Source of the DNA: Actinomycetota bacterium
GTDB taxonomy: Bacteria; Actinomycetota; Rubrobacteria; Rubrobacterales; Rubrobacteraceae
Length of the DNA stretch: 14,894 nt
Assembly (NCBI GenBank): GCA_020200675.1
Contig: JAIVIG010000316.1
Span: 1-14,894, forward strand
Reading direction: 5' to 3'
Below, piece by piece: positions 1-6,753 of this stretch. Made by a program: the position numbers and the translations under genes. Numbering within the stretch: the stretch's first letter is position 1; each line of letters starts with the position of its first letter. The notes below the pieces were generated by a model that saw nothing but the letters and a program-made list of their open reading frames with translations, searched no databases and was not told the origin of the DNA.

Positions 1-145
1 GAGCGGTATCTTGCTCTGAACCCATTCCCAAGGCTCTGCCATCGCCCCGGACGTCAACGCTCCGATATCCTGATCCCGCCTCTTCGTGTCCAAGCACACC
101 CTCGTTTCGAGCCTGAGAAAGCCGCTCCATCGACCGCGTGCAATG

Positions 146-175
146 TTATCAGGGGGCACCCGCCGCTGCTAAACT
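146..175 (+). promoter_or_regulatory. Possible leaderless promoter of the penicillin-acylase gene
   Basis: A -35-like TTATCA (146-151) is followed after 18 bp by a -10-like TAAACT (170-175). The ATG at 186 is only 10 bp further on and has no Shine-Dalgarno-like sequence in front of it. This spacing would put the transcription start at or just before the ATG, as in leaderless mRNAs that are common in actinobacteria. Both hexamers match consensus at only four of six positions, so the call is weak. The rest of 1-185 shows no recognisable gene; an open frame on the minus strand (130 to 1) has unbiased codon use and is not called. Confidence 0.25.
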
Positions 176-185
176 CCCTCGGGTC

Positions 186-2274
186 ATGAGCCTAAGGCAT
201 TCAGGCGAAGCGTTAAACAGAGCACTCGGACGGGCGACGCGACCGCTCTTGCGGAATCTCTCGCGCCGTTCGCTGCCGGGGCTTGAGGGCGTGGTGGAGC
301 TTCCGGGCCTCAATGAACCCGTCGAGGTGTTGCGGGACCGCTTCGGGGTGCCGCAGATCTTCGCCGGGAACGAGCGAGACCTGTTCTTCGCCCAGGGCTA
401 CGTACACGCCCAGGACCGCTTCTTCCAGATGGAGCTCGGGCGCCGCGCCGGTCACGGGCGTCTCTCGGAGTTGATCGGCGAGAGCGCCCTCGAGCTCGAC
501 CGCCTCGCCCGTACGATGGGCTTCGGCAGGAGCGCCGCCTCCGTCGAAAAGAACTGCCCGCCGGAGACACACGAAGTCCTCGGAGCCTACTCCGCCGGGG
601 TAAACGCCTGCCTCGCCGCCGAGCCACGTCCCCCCGAACTCCTCGTCTTGCGGCACCATCCGGAGCCGTGGTCGCCCGCCGACACGGCAGCGTGGTCCGT
701 GATCATGGCCTGGAGCCTCTCCGCGAGCTGGGAGTCGAAGCTTCTTAACGGCGCTGGAGAAGAGGACGGTCTCCGCGCGCAACTGGACCCCGGCGGGGGT
801 TCGAACGCCTGGGCCGTGGAGCCGGAGCGCAGCGCCTCCGGTTCGGCGCTACTCGCCGGAGACCCGCACCTCGCGCTGGGCATACCCTGCCTCTGGTACG
901 AGGTCGGGCTCTACGGCGGTCCCTACAACGTGGTCGGGGCCTCGTTACCGGGGACGCCGGGGGTGGTGATCGGGCACAACGAGGAGATCGCCTGGAGCGT
1001 CACCGCCGCCCTGACCGACGTGCAAGACCTGTACGTCGAACGTTTCGCGGAAGGGAACCCAAACTCCTACGAGCACGCGGGCGCTCTGCGCGAGGCCGAG
1101 GTCAGGGAGGAGGAGATCCCGGTACGTGGCCGCCGCGAGCCGGTCGTACAAAAGGTCCGGACCACGCTGCACGGCCCCATCGTCACCGACGTCCTGGGCG
1201 GCGAGAGCGATATGGCGCTCCGCTGGGCTGCCCCCGAACCCGCCAAACTCGTCGCGGCGGGTCTCGCAGTCAACCGGGCGCGCAGCGAGGAGGAGTTCCT
1301 CGACGCCCTGCGTGGCTGGACGGCGCCGAACCAGAACTTCATCTACGCCGACCGGAAGGGCGTTATCGGCAAAGCTCTCGCCGGTCCCGTCCCCGTGAGG
1401 AACAACCACGAGGGCGTCCGCCCGGTTCCCGGATGGGACGGAGAGCACGAATGGGAGAGCTTCGTACCTTTCGAGAAGCTGCCCAAAGACTTCGACCCCG
1501 CGGAGGGCTACATCGCCTCCGCCAACGAGGCCCCCGACGCCGGTCCCATCCCCATACCCGGCGCCTACCTACCCGGCTACCGGAAGGACCGGATCGAAGA
1601 ACTCCTCCGGTCTACGCCCCAACACACCCTGGAGACCTTCCGCGCCATCCAGGGCGACCTCTACTGCACCCCGGCCCACGCGCTCGCCCGGAGGATGGTG
1701 AAGCTAAATCCCCCGCCCAAAGCGTCCGAATGGTTGTCGCGGGAGCTCGCGACGTGGGACGGGCATCTCGCAGCGGAGAGCCGGCCTGGCGCGGTGTCTC
1801 GTGTCGCGCTCGAAGTTCTCCTCCAACGCTTTGCGGGCGGTGTGGATCGCAGTAACTCACCACTCCCCACCGGGGGCGAGTCCTACCTCACGAACCTCAT
1901 CCCGGATCTCCTCGCGAAGCTCGACGATTTGCCCGAAGAGGTCTTGCGGAATGCCCTGGAAGAAGCGATGGAGATTTTAGAGGAAGCCTGCGGCTCCGAT
2001 CCGGAACGCTGGAGCTGGGGGGCGCTGCACGCGGCGGAGTTGCGGCATCCTCTAGGAGTCGTGAAACCGTTGCGCGGTCTCCTGAACCGTGGTCCGTATC
2101 CCTTCGGGGGAGACGCCAATACCGTGCGACTCGCCGCCTTCCGCTCCGGGAGACTACGACGACCAGATAGATCTCTGGCACAACGTCCGCTACCGCCCGA
2201 TGGTATTCGGTCGAGAGATGGCCGAGCTAGCCGGCAAGCACCGGCTTATCTTGAAACCAGTCGTGCCTGCCTAA
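186..2274 (+). pseudogene. Penicillin acylase family protein (Ntn hydrolase), 3' deletion and frameshift
   Basis: This family is made as a precursor that cuts itself into alpha and beta chains; the new N-terminal Ser of the beta chain hydrolyses amide bonds (beta-lactam side chains, acyl-homoserine lactones or other N-acyl compounds). The alpha part shows DRFGVPQI and the FAQGYVHAQDRFFQME block. The cleavage site and nucleophile are in GGGSNAWAV with Ser206 (codon 801-803), followed by AGDPHL and the SANEAP stretch. Near the end, NRGPYPFGGDANTV is read in one frame, but the family's C-terminal block YDDQIDLW...RYRPMVFGREMAE...HRLILKPV is read in the next frame and stops at 2274. Relatives carry about 50 residues between these blocks, here almost absent, so a net deletion of roughly 130-150 bp near 2125-2155 broke the frame. 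Without the shift the first frame continues far into the neighbouring antisense gene. ATG 186 is preferred to GTG 138 because family N-termini begin near here. The stop overlaps that of the convergent gene. The frame break is seen directly; the deletion size is inferred. Confidence 0.85.
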
Positions 2275-3614
2275 GATTCTTCTTCGGCGTCCCGGTCCTC
2301 CTCGTCGGACCTTTCGCCCCGTTCGAAGGTGAGCATGGAGACGCGGGGGCCGTCGACGCTTTTTACGCGCAAGATGCCGCCATCGACGTCGACGGTGTCG
2401 CCGGGCTCGGGGGGGCGGCCCAGGGAGCCAAGGATGTAGCCGCCGATAGTGTCGAAGTCCTCGGTGGGAAGGTCGAGGTTGAAGTAGTCGTTCACGTCGG
2501 AGATGGGGATGCGGCCGTCTATGGCGTAGGCATCGTCGCCTATGGGCTCGATGGCGGCCTCGGGCTCGTCGAACTCGTCCTGGATCTCCCCGACCAGCTC
2601 TTCGAGGATGTCCTCTATCGTGATCAACCCCTCCACGCTCCCCCACTCGTCGATGACTATGGCCATCTGCAGGTTGCGCCTCTGGAACTCGCGCAGAATC
2701 TCTTCTATGCGCTTGTTCTCAGGGACGACGAGGCACTCGCGGATGAGCGGCGTAAGGTCGAAGTTTTCGCCGTCCTCCTTGGCCGCCCGGAAGAGGTCCT
2801 TTACGTGTACGGCGCCGAGGGTGTGGTCGAGGTCGTCCTCGTAGACGGGGTAGCGGGTGTAGCGGCCGAAGGCGGCCCTCTCGACCAGCTCCTCAAGGGG
2901 CGCATCGCGCGGCAGGGCCTCGATGTCGGGCCTTGGGACCATGATCTCACGGGCCACCGTGTCGCCGAAGTCGAAGACGTTGTTGAGGTACTCGCGCTCC
3001 TGGGGGTCGAGGACACCAGAGGAAGTCGAAGAGGAGATCATGATGCGAAGCTCCTCCTCGGAGTGTGCCTCCATCTCCTCGCCCAGGCGTATGCGCCAGG
3101 GCCTCAAAATAAAGTTGGTCGAGGCGTTTACGAGCCATACCAGGGGCCTGAAAAGGAACATGATGATTCTCAACGGGCGGCTGATCCAGAGCGCCGTCGC
3201 CTCGGCCCGCTGGATGGAGAAGTACTTTGGCGCCTGCTCCCCGAAGACCAGGTGCGCGTAGGTGATGACCGCGAACCCGAGCACCACCGCGACGAGCTCG
3301 ATGATCGACTCGTTCGTGATCCCCAACGCTTCGAGGCCCGGGGCGATGAGGGCCGACACGGCGGGTTCCCCGACCCAACCCAGGGCGAGAGAAGCGATGG
3401 TGATCCCCACCTGGCAGACAGAGAGGTAGGTATCGAGGTCTCGCAGCACGCCGTGGACCACCCCCGCCCGGTTGCTGCCTTCCTGCTCTAGCTGCACGAT
3501 GCGCGATTCCCGCACCCGCACCAGCGCGAACTCGGCGGCCACGAAGAACCCGTTCAGGACGATCAAGACCAACGCCGCAAAGAGGTTGAGCGAGGTAAAG
3601 ACCGGCTCTTCCAA
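2271..3614 (-). CDS. CNNM/CorC-HlyC family membrane protein (DUF21, two CBS domains, CorC_HlyC domain)
   Basis: A 447-residue protein of the family annotated as hemolysin C / magnesium-cobalt efflux CorC / CNNM transporter. Residues about 8-165 form the DUF21 membrane module with hydrophobic helices (LFAALVLIVLNGFFVAAEF near the start, the segment around 103-122, and 145-165) and the family motif FGEQAPK (124-130). Two CBS domains lie at about 225-285 (RYPVYEDD...GAVHVKDLF) and 290-345 (AIVIDEWGSVEGLITIEDILEELVGEI); they probably bind adenine nucleotide. A CorC_HlyC domain at about 360-440 (DDAYAIDGRIPISDVNDYF...DTIGGYILGSLGR) completes the usual architecture. The length is normal and no break is seen. 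The start is TTG at 3614, the first usable start after an in-frame stop, directly before the first membrane helix; no good ribosome-binding site is visible. Likely role: cation (Mg/Co or Na) efflux or magnesium homeostasis; substrate unproven. The old name haemolysin should not be taken as evidence of toxin activity. Confidence 0.93.
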   Translation of the reverse strand: MEEPVFTSLNLFAALVLIVLNGFFVAAEFALVRVRESRIVQLEQEGSNRAGVVHGVLRDLDTYLSVCQVGITIASLALGWVGEPAVSALIAPGLEALGITNESIIELVAVVLGFAVITYAHLVFGEQAPKYFSIQRAEATALWISRPLRIIMFLFRPLVWLVNASTNFILRPWRIRLGEEMEAHSEEELRIMISSSTSSGVLDPQEREYLNNVFDFGDTVAREIMVPRPDIEALPRDAPLEELVERAAFGRYTRYPVYEDDLDHTLGAVHVKDLFRAAKEDGENFDLTPLIRECLVVPENKRIEEILREFQRRNLQMAIVIDEWGSVEGLITIEDILEELVGEIQDEFDEPEAAIEPIGDDAYAIDGRIPISDVNDYFNLDLPTEDFDTIGGYILGSLGRPPEPGDTVDVDGGILRVKSVDGPRVSMLTFERGERSDEEDRDAEEES

Positions 3615-3697
3615 GGCTAAAGGACCACGCCGGAAGAGCCCCGACGTCTCCGCTTACTGTGGCTTGTACTAGCTTCGACCATCACTCAACGGACAAG

Positions 3698-3703
3698 ATT
3701 ATA
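3698..3703 (-). promoter_or_regulatory. Candidate -10 box for the CorC/HlyC-type gene
   Basis: On the minus strand the sequence reads GGGG-TATAAT-CTTG, a perfect -10 consensus about 84 bp upstream of the TTG start. No convincing -35 hexamer is found 16-18 bp upstream of it, so this is a candidate only. The rest of the divergent intergenic region (3615-3826) shows nothing else recognisable except a small hairpin before the SDR gene. Confidence 0.35.
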
Positions 3704-3790
3704 CCCCAGCCGCCCGGGACGCTACCACGCGCACCGGAGGACCACTCCCTCGGAACCGGTAGAACGAGTACACTGGCGAAGCTCTGAACG

Positions 3791-3806
3791 CGCGGAAAGA
3801 TCCGCG
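3791..3806 (+). other. Small perfect hairpin in the SDR 5' leader
   Basis: CGCGGA-AAGA-TCCGCG forms a six-base-pair stem with a four-base loop. It ends 4 bp before the purine-rich ribosome-binding site GGAAGGAGGA (3811-3820). It has no T-tract and is not a terminator. It may protect the mRNA 5' end or tune access to the ribosome-binding site; this role is inferred from position only. Confidence 0.35.
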
Positions 3807-3826
3807 ACCAGGAAGGAGGAAGAACC

Positions 3827-3859
3827 ATGTACAGCCGATCTTCTGTGAGAAACCCGTGA
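3827..3859 (+). CDS. Ten-codon leader ORF coupled to the SDR gene
   Basis: An ATG at 3827 follows a very strong Shine-Dalgarno region (GGAAGGAGGA, 3811-3820, 6 bp before the ATG) and opens a ten-codon frame, MYSRSSVRNP, ending in TGA at 3857-3859. The stop overlaps the GTG start of the SDR gene in the four-base sequence GTGA (3856-3859). The SDR start itself has no ribosome-binding site of its own, so the arrangement looks like translational coupling through a leader peptide. The alternative is that a single-base indel has separated an original ATG start from the body of the SDR gene, but SDRs of this type usually begin right at the dinucleotide-binding strand, as the GTG start gives. No peptide function is recognisable. 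Confidence 0.4.
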   Translation: MYSRSSVRNP

Positions 3860-4491
3860 GAGTGCTCGTCGCCGGAGCGAACGGCCAGGTCGGCCAGCAC
3901 ATCGTCCGCTTTCTGGCGGAGGGAGGCCACGAGGTACGGGCCATGATCCGGGACGAAGGCCAGGCCCAACGGCTCCGGGAGCTCGGCGGAGAACCCATCG
4001 TCGCCGACCTCGAAGGGGAGGTCTCCCACACGGTAGAGGGCTGCGACGCCGTGATCCTCTCGGCCGGCGGCGGCCCCGGCAGCGGCCCCGAAAAGAAGGA
4101 AACCGTCGACCGAGGGGGAGCCGTGAAGCTCATCGAAGCCGCCCAGGAGCACGGCACGAGGCGCTACGTCATGGTGAGCGCGATGGGCGCCGCCGATCCG
4201 GATTCCGGCTCCGAGGCTATGCAACCTTACCTCTATGCCAAAGCCCAGGCCGACCAGACCCTCCAGGAGAGCGGGCTCGACTACACTATCGTCCGCCCGG
4301 GGAGCCTCACGGACGACCAGGGAACCGGCACCGTAGAAGCCGCCCCTTCCCTGGGGAAGCGCGGTGAGATCCCACGCGAAGATGCCGCCCGCGTCATCGT
4401 CGCGACGCTCGAAAGGGAGAACACCTTCGGCAAGATCTTCGAGGTGCTCTCCGGCGACACCCCCATCGAGGAAGCAATCGATAGTTTATAG
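3856..4491 (+). CDS. NAD(P)-binding atypical SDR family oxidoreductase
   Basis: A 211-residue Rossmann-fold protein of the atypical (SDR_a5-like, NmrA/YwnB-like) short-chain dehydrogenase group. The N-terminus VRVLVAGANGQVGQHIV has the glycine-rich dinucleotide-binding loop at residues 7-13, followed by a basic patch (MIRDEGQAQRLRELGGE) that suggests NADP preference. ADLEGE, the DAVILSAGGG strand and YVMVSAMGA follow in family order. A YxxxK-like YLYAK and the RPGSL motif lie in the second half. Full length for the group. Substrate unknown; relatives act as redox sensors, isomerases or NAD(P)H-dependent reductases. The GTG start at 3856 is chosen because it places the first beta strand at the N-terminus and overlaps the leader ORF stop. 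The gene ends exactly where an inverted-repeat element begins. Confidence 0.9.
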   Translation: MRVLVAGANGQVGQHIVRFLAEGGHEVRAMIRDEGQAQRLRELGGEPIVADLEGEVSHTVEGCDAVILSAGGGPGSGPEKKETVDRGGAVKLIEAAQEHGTRRYVMVSAMGAADPDSGSEAMQPYLYAKAQADQTLQESGLDYTIVRPGSLTDDQGTGTVEAAPSLGKRGEIPREDAARVIVATLERENTFGKIFEVLSGDTPIEEAIDSL

Positions 4492-4659
4492 TTATCAGTT
4501 GTCAGTTCCTGGCGACGAAACTGACTGAAGAATTGGAGGCTCGGTTTTCGACCGGGCCTCCTCTTCGTGTTGTAGCGGAGTGACCAAGCGACGGCTTTCC
4601 GCAGGCGCCGGCCGGAGCCCGGCCAGCATCTCTTGCGCCCTTACTGAAAACTGATAACT
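4490..4659. repeat. Inverted-repeat-bounded element (MITE-like or structured intergenic repeat)
   Basis: A 17 bp sequence AGTTATCAGTTGTCAGT (4490-4506) recurs inverted at 4643-4659 with one mismatch (G to T on the same strand). The two copies enclose about 136 bp of non-coding DNA with two hairpins: 4535-4561 (terminator-like) and GGCCGG-AGC-CCGGCC at 4610-4624. The element fills nearly the whole gap between two convergent genes, touching the SDR stop codon on one side and lying 2 bp from the ferritin-like stop codon on the other. No transposase is encoded. A TTTA occurs close to both outer ends (4485-4488 and 4661-4664), but not immediately adjacent, so a target duplication is not established. 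Long terminal inverted repeats plus small size resemble a non-autonomous transposable element; a bidirectional terminator region is the alternative. Confidence 0.5.
4535..4561. terminator. Bidirectional terminator-like hairpin
   Basis: GGAGGCTCGGT and ACCGGGCCTCC pair over 11 positions (one G-T wobble) around a five-base TTTCG loop. The flanks are moderately T-rich when read outward on each strand (TCTTCGTGTTG on plus; AATTCTTCAG on minus). It lies between the convergent SDR and ferritin-like genes, so it could stop transcription from both sides. Confidence 0.55.
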
Positions 4660-4661
4660 CT

Positions 4662-5171
4662 TTAAGCCAATCCCTCGGCCTCGTACTCGCGCAGGAAGCC
4701 CTCGAAGAGGCGGCGGTGGCCCTGCTCGTCGCGCAAGATGGCGATGACCATGTCCTGCGTCACCGGATCGGCCTCCTCGGTGGTCTCCACGAGCTGCTGG
4801 TAGAGTTCAATCGCTTTAGTCTCGGCGTCGATCACGCCCTTTATCACGTGGACCACGTCCGTCTGGTGCTCCGGCGGCTGCAGCAAGGTCTGCTCGGCCT
4901 TGAAGTCCGTCGAACCCGGTACCACCCCGTAGAGTTCCTTAATGCGCGCCGCGAACTGCTGGGCGTGCCCGAGCTCCTCCTGGACATCCTCCTCGAGGGC
5001 TTCCTTGATCTCCTGGGCCCTCACCCCGTCGGGGTTCGTCGAGTTGGTGACGTAGTTGATCACCGTCTCGAGTTCGGCGAAGTATGCCTGCTTGAGAAGA
5101 CCTACGATCTCCTCGCGCTTGCTCGCCATCTCGTCGCTGAGTATGCCCTCGGCTCCGCGTCCCGTCTCCAT
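4662..5171 (-). CDS. Ferritin-like diiron protein (bacterioferritin/Dps-type)
   Basis: A 169-residue four-helix ferritin-like protein. Carboxylate-bridged diiron ligands can be read in order: Glu33 (YFAELE), Glu66 and His69 (EELGH), Glu117 (DAETKAIELY), and Glu149 and His152 (DEQGH). The two ExxH motifs in helices 2 and 4 are the classic arrangement of bacterioferritin, rubrerythrin and related ferritin-like proteins. No rubredoxin CxxC pairs and no haem-ligand Met are obvious, so iron storage or peroxide detoxification is likely but substrate and oligomer are unknown. The ATG at 5171 is supported by AGGAGG at 5180-5185, 8 bp upstream. A -10-like box sits about 33 bp upstream, suggesting its own promoter rather than read-through from the glycerol operon on the same strand. 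It is complete. Residues 1-18 before the first helix may be a disordered tail. Confidence 0.9.
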   Translation of the reverse strand: METGRGAEGILSDEMASKREEIVGLLKQAYFAELETVINYVTNSTNPDGVRAQEIKEALEEDVQEELGHAQQFAARIKELYGVVPGSTDFKAEQTLLQPPEHQTDVVHVIKGVIDAETKAIELYQQLVETTEEADPVTQDMVIAILRDEQGHRRLFEGFLREYEAEGLA

Positions 5172-5204
5172 GCCGGTAACCTCCTGGTTGTTCTCACCAC
5201 AGAT

Positions 5205-5210
5205 ATTTTA
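5205..5210 (-). promoter_or_regulatory. Candidate -10 box of the ferritin-like gene
   Basis: On the minus strand TAAAAT (five of six matches to consensus, within GGC-TAAAAT-ATC) lies 33 bp upstream of the ATG, in an AT-rich pocket of otherwise GC-rich DNA. No clear -35 box is seen. With the strong AGGAGG at 5180-5185 it would give a short 5' untranslated region of about 25 nt. No clear terminator for the upstream glycerol operon is seen in 5211-5276. Confidence 0.4.
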
Positions 5211-5276
5211 GCCGTACCCCCGTCGGACGACCGTGAAACGCACCACCCTCAGGGAGCTGCGATCCGGGGCCCGCAC

Positions 5277-5716
5277 TTATACCTCGAGGGGCTCGGTCTC
5301 GCGCAGGCCCTTGGGCTTGTAGCGCCGGACGTAGTCGCGGAACTCCCCACCTCGCGCTTCGCCCGTTCTCGCGACCAGCCAAGATGCTGGACCGCGACCC
5401 TCGCGGCGGCCTCGTCCACGTCGAGGGCGACCCTGGGCCCCATCCCGACCATCGACCGTCGCAGAAGTGCGTCGCCGAGCTTCTCGGCCAGCTCGCGACG
5501 AAACGCGTACAGGATCTCCGCCCCGATGACGCCGGTCTCGACCGTGGCCTCCGGGGAGAGCGGCACCCGCAAGGAGTGGTCGAGGAGGACCTTCAGGCCC
5601 CGCATCGCGGCGTCCCGGGCGATGCCAGCCCCATTGATGCCGGCCCCGACGACGATCAGGTCGAAGGGATGACTACCTATGTCGTGCGGGACGCGGCTGC
5701 TCCCGTTGCGCTCCAT
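5277..5716 (-). pseudogene. glpD: glpD remnant: glycerol-3-phosphate dehydrogenase with large internal deletion and frameshift
   Basis: GlpD is an FAD-dependent enzyme that oxidises glycerol 3-phosphate to dihydroxyacetone phosphate at the membrane and is normally about 500-560 residues. Here the first 45 residues are intact, including the FAD-binding strand FDLIVVGAGINGAGIARDAA (GxGxxG at 24-29). After KVLL the sequence jumps straight to a C-terminal block (DHSLRVPLSP, then TVETGVIGAEILYAFRRELA, then GDALLRR, then GWSRERAKREV). Some 370-400 residues of catalytic domain are missing, with the join near 5580. A second lesion lies in a run of four C (5345-5348 on plus): one extra G on the minus strand would restore EVGEFRDYVRRYKPKGLRE...PLEV and the stop at 5277-5279. 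The ATG at 5716 is 4 bp after the dhaM stop, so the remnant is still the last cistron of the operon. It cannot be active. Assignment of the C-terminal block to GlpD rests on remembered family patterns. Confidence 0.88.
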
Positions 5717-5720
5717 AGAC

Positions 5721-6116
5721 TTACTCGTCGTGTAGCTTCGACACCGTGCGTGCCTCCCGCGCGGCCTCAATGCACTCTTCGGCGTCCGCGCCCGTCGAGG
5801 CGAGGACACCGGCGGCGAACGCCCCCTCGACGAACGGGGCGTCCACGAGCCGCACTTTTTCCGCGACCTCGGGCTCCAACATCTCGAGGACGGTCTCGGC
5901 CGAGAGCACCGCGCTCCCGATGTCCATAAAGACGAGCACCTCGTCGGCCTCGAGCCCCTCTATTGCAGAGCGGATCCTGTCCGGGTCCGTCCCCAAAGAC
6001 CCGTCGGCATCACCTCCGACCGCGACCATCTCCACCTCCCCGGCCATGCTCCAGACGAGCTCCGCGGTGCCTTCGGCTACCCGAGAGCTGTGGGAGACGA
6101 GAACCATCCCGACCAT
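5721..6116 (-). CDS. dhaM: DhaM: PTS EIIA-type phosphotransfer subunit of dihydroxyacetone kinase
   Basis: A 131-residue single-domain mannose-type EIIA protein. It accepts phosphate from HPr on the active-site histidine (His9 in VLVSHSSRVAEG) and passes it to the ADP held by DhaL, so that DhaK-bound dihydroxyacetone is phosphorylated. The GGDADGSLGTDPDRI segment and the DIGSA turn match DhaM EIIA domains. Unlike the E. coli three-domain DhaM (EIIA-HPr-EI-like), only EIIA is present, as in Lactococcus, so HPr and enzyme I must come from elsewhere. The ATG at 6116 lies 4 bp after the dhaL stop. GAGGG is close to this ATG and better spaced for the ATG three codons later, but the first keeps the canonical N-terminus with His at position 9. 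Confidence 0.93.
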   Translation of the reverse strand: MVGMVLVSHSSRVAEGTAELVWSMAGEVEMVAVGGDADGSLGTDPDRIRSAIEGLEADEVLVFMDIGSAVLSAETVLEMLEPEVAEKVRLVDAPFVEGAFAAGVLASTGADAEECIEAAREARTVSKLHDE

Positions 6117-6120
6117 CCCT

Positions 6121-6750
6121 CTACGCCCCCAGAGACCTGGCGCCGGCGTCGAGGAGCAGGTACGTCGAGCGGGCCCCCGGGTCCATGTGTCCGGCAGCTC
6201 GCTCGCCCAGGTAGCTCGCCCGGCCCCTCCTGGCGGTGAGTGGAACCGTCGCCTCGGCGCCCTCGTTCGCTGCCTCGGCCGCGGCCCGGAAAACCTCGCC
6301 GACGCCCTTGCCGGCCGAGGCCGCCTCCTTCGCGGCCGCGGCCGCGGGAGCCAGGGCGTCGACCATCGTCTTGTCTCCCTCCTCGGCCTTGCCGCGCTGC
6401 TTCACGCCCGCGAGCGCCGCCTCGATGGCCTCGGCCACGTCTTCGGGCGAGAGGTCCTCCTTGCCCGAGAGGGCGGTCGAGGCTTTGAGGAAAGCAGTGC
6501 CGTAGAGCGGGCCGGCGGCGCCGCCGACCTTGCTGACGAGCGCCATCGAGACGGCCTTCAGTGCGTCGGCCGGCGTCGGGGGGTCGGTGCCCTCCAGGCG
6601 TTCGAGGGCGGCCTGAAAACCGCGGTGCATGTTGTTGCCGTGGTCGCCGTCGCCGATCTCGGAGTCTAGATTCGTCAGGTGCTTCCGGTGCTCCTCCATG
6701 GCGGCGGCCATCGACTGGATCACGCCGAGCATAGCTTGGGTGGCTGCCAA
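6121..6750 (-). CDS. dhaL: DhaL: ADP-binding subunit of dihydroxyacetone kinase
   Basis: A 209-residue all-helical nucleotide-binding subunit that carries ADP as a cofactor: DhaM rephosphorylates it and the phosphate goes to dihydroxyacetone on DhaK. The metal/diphosphate motif LDSEIGDGDHGNNM shows Asp29, Asp34 and Asp36, equivalent to the three magnesium-binding aspartates of E. coli DhaL. GGAAGPLYGTAF, GDKTMVDAL and RGRASYLGERAAGHMDPGA follow in the correct order. Full length. The TTG start at 6750 is favoured because AGGAGG lies 8 bp upstream, embedded in the last codons and stop of the acyl-CoA synthetase (gap 3 bp); an ATG six codons later is the alternative. It is separated from dhaK by two genes, which is unusual, because dhaK and dhaL are normally adjacent. 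Confidence 0.95.
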   Translation of the reverse strand: MAATQAMLGVIQSMAAAMEEHRKHLTNLDSEIGDGDHGNNMHRGFQAALERLEGTDPPTPADALKAVSMALVSKVGGAAGPLYGTAFLKASTALSGKEDLSPEDVAEAIEAALAGVKQRGKAEEGDKTMVDALAPAAAAAKEAASAGKGVGEVFRAAAEAANEGAEATVPLTARRGRASYLGERAAGHMDPGARSTYLLLDAGARSLGA

Positions 6751-6753
6751 CGC

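Noticed and set aside
1..130. An open minus-strand frame beginning at an ATG near 130 and running off the left edge
   Set aside because: Third-position GC is near 50 percent, far below the neighbours, there is no clear ribosome-binding site and no motif; only 43 codons are visible.
2275..3491. A long plus-strand open frame continuing from the penicillin-acylase gene, antisense to the CorC/HlyC-type gene
   Set aside because: It has no family features after 2150, while the opposite strand encodes a complete, well-conserved DUF21-CBS protein. The open frame is a by-product of GC-rich codon use in that gene.
4610..4624. GGCCGG-AGC-CCGGCC as a separate terminator
   Set aside because: The loop is only three bases, there is no T-tract on either side, and it is better described as internal structure of the inverted-repeat element.
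4716..5672. A plus-strand open frame opposite the ferritin-like gene and glpD remnant
   Set aside because: It spans two genes and the gap between them on the other strand and shows no motif; the minus-strand products are clearly recognisable.
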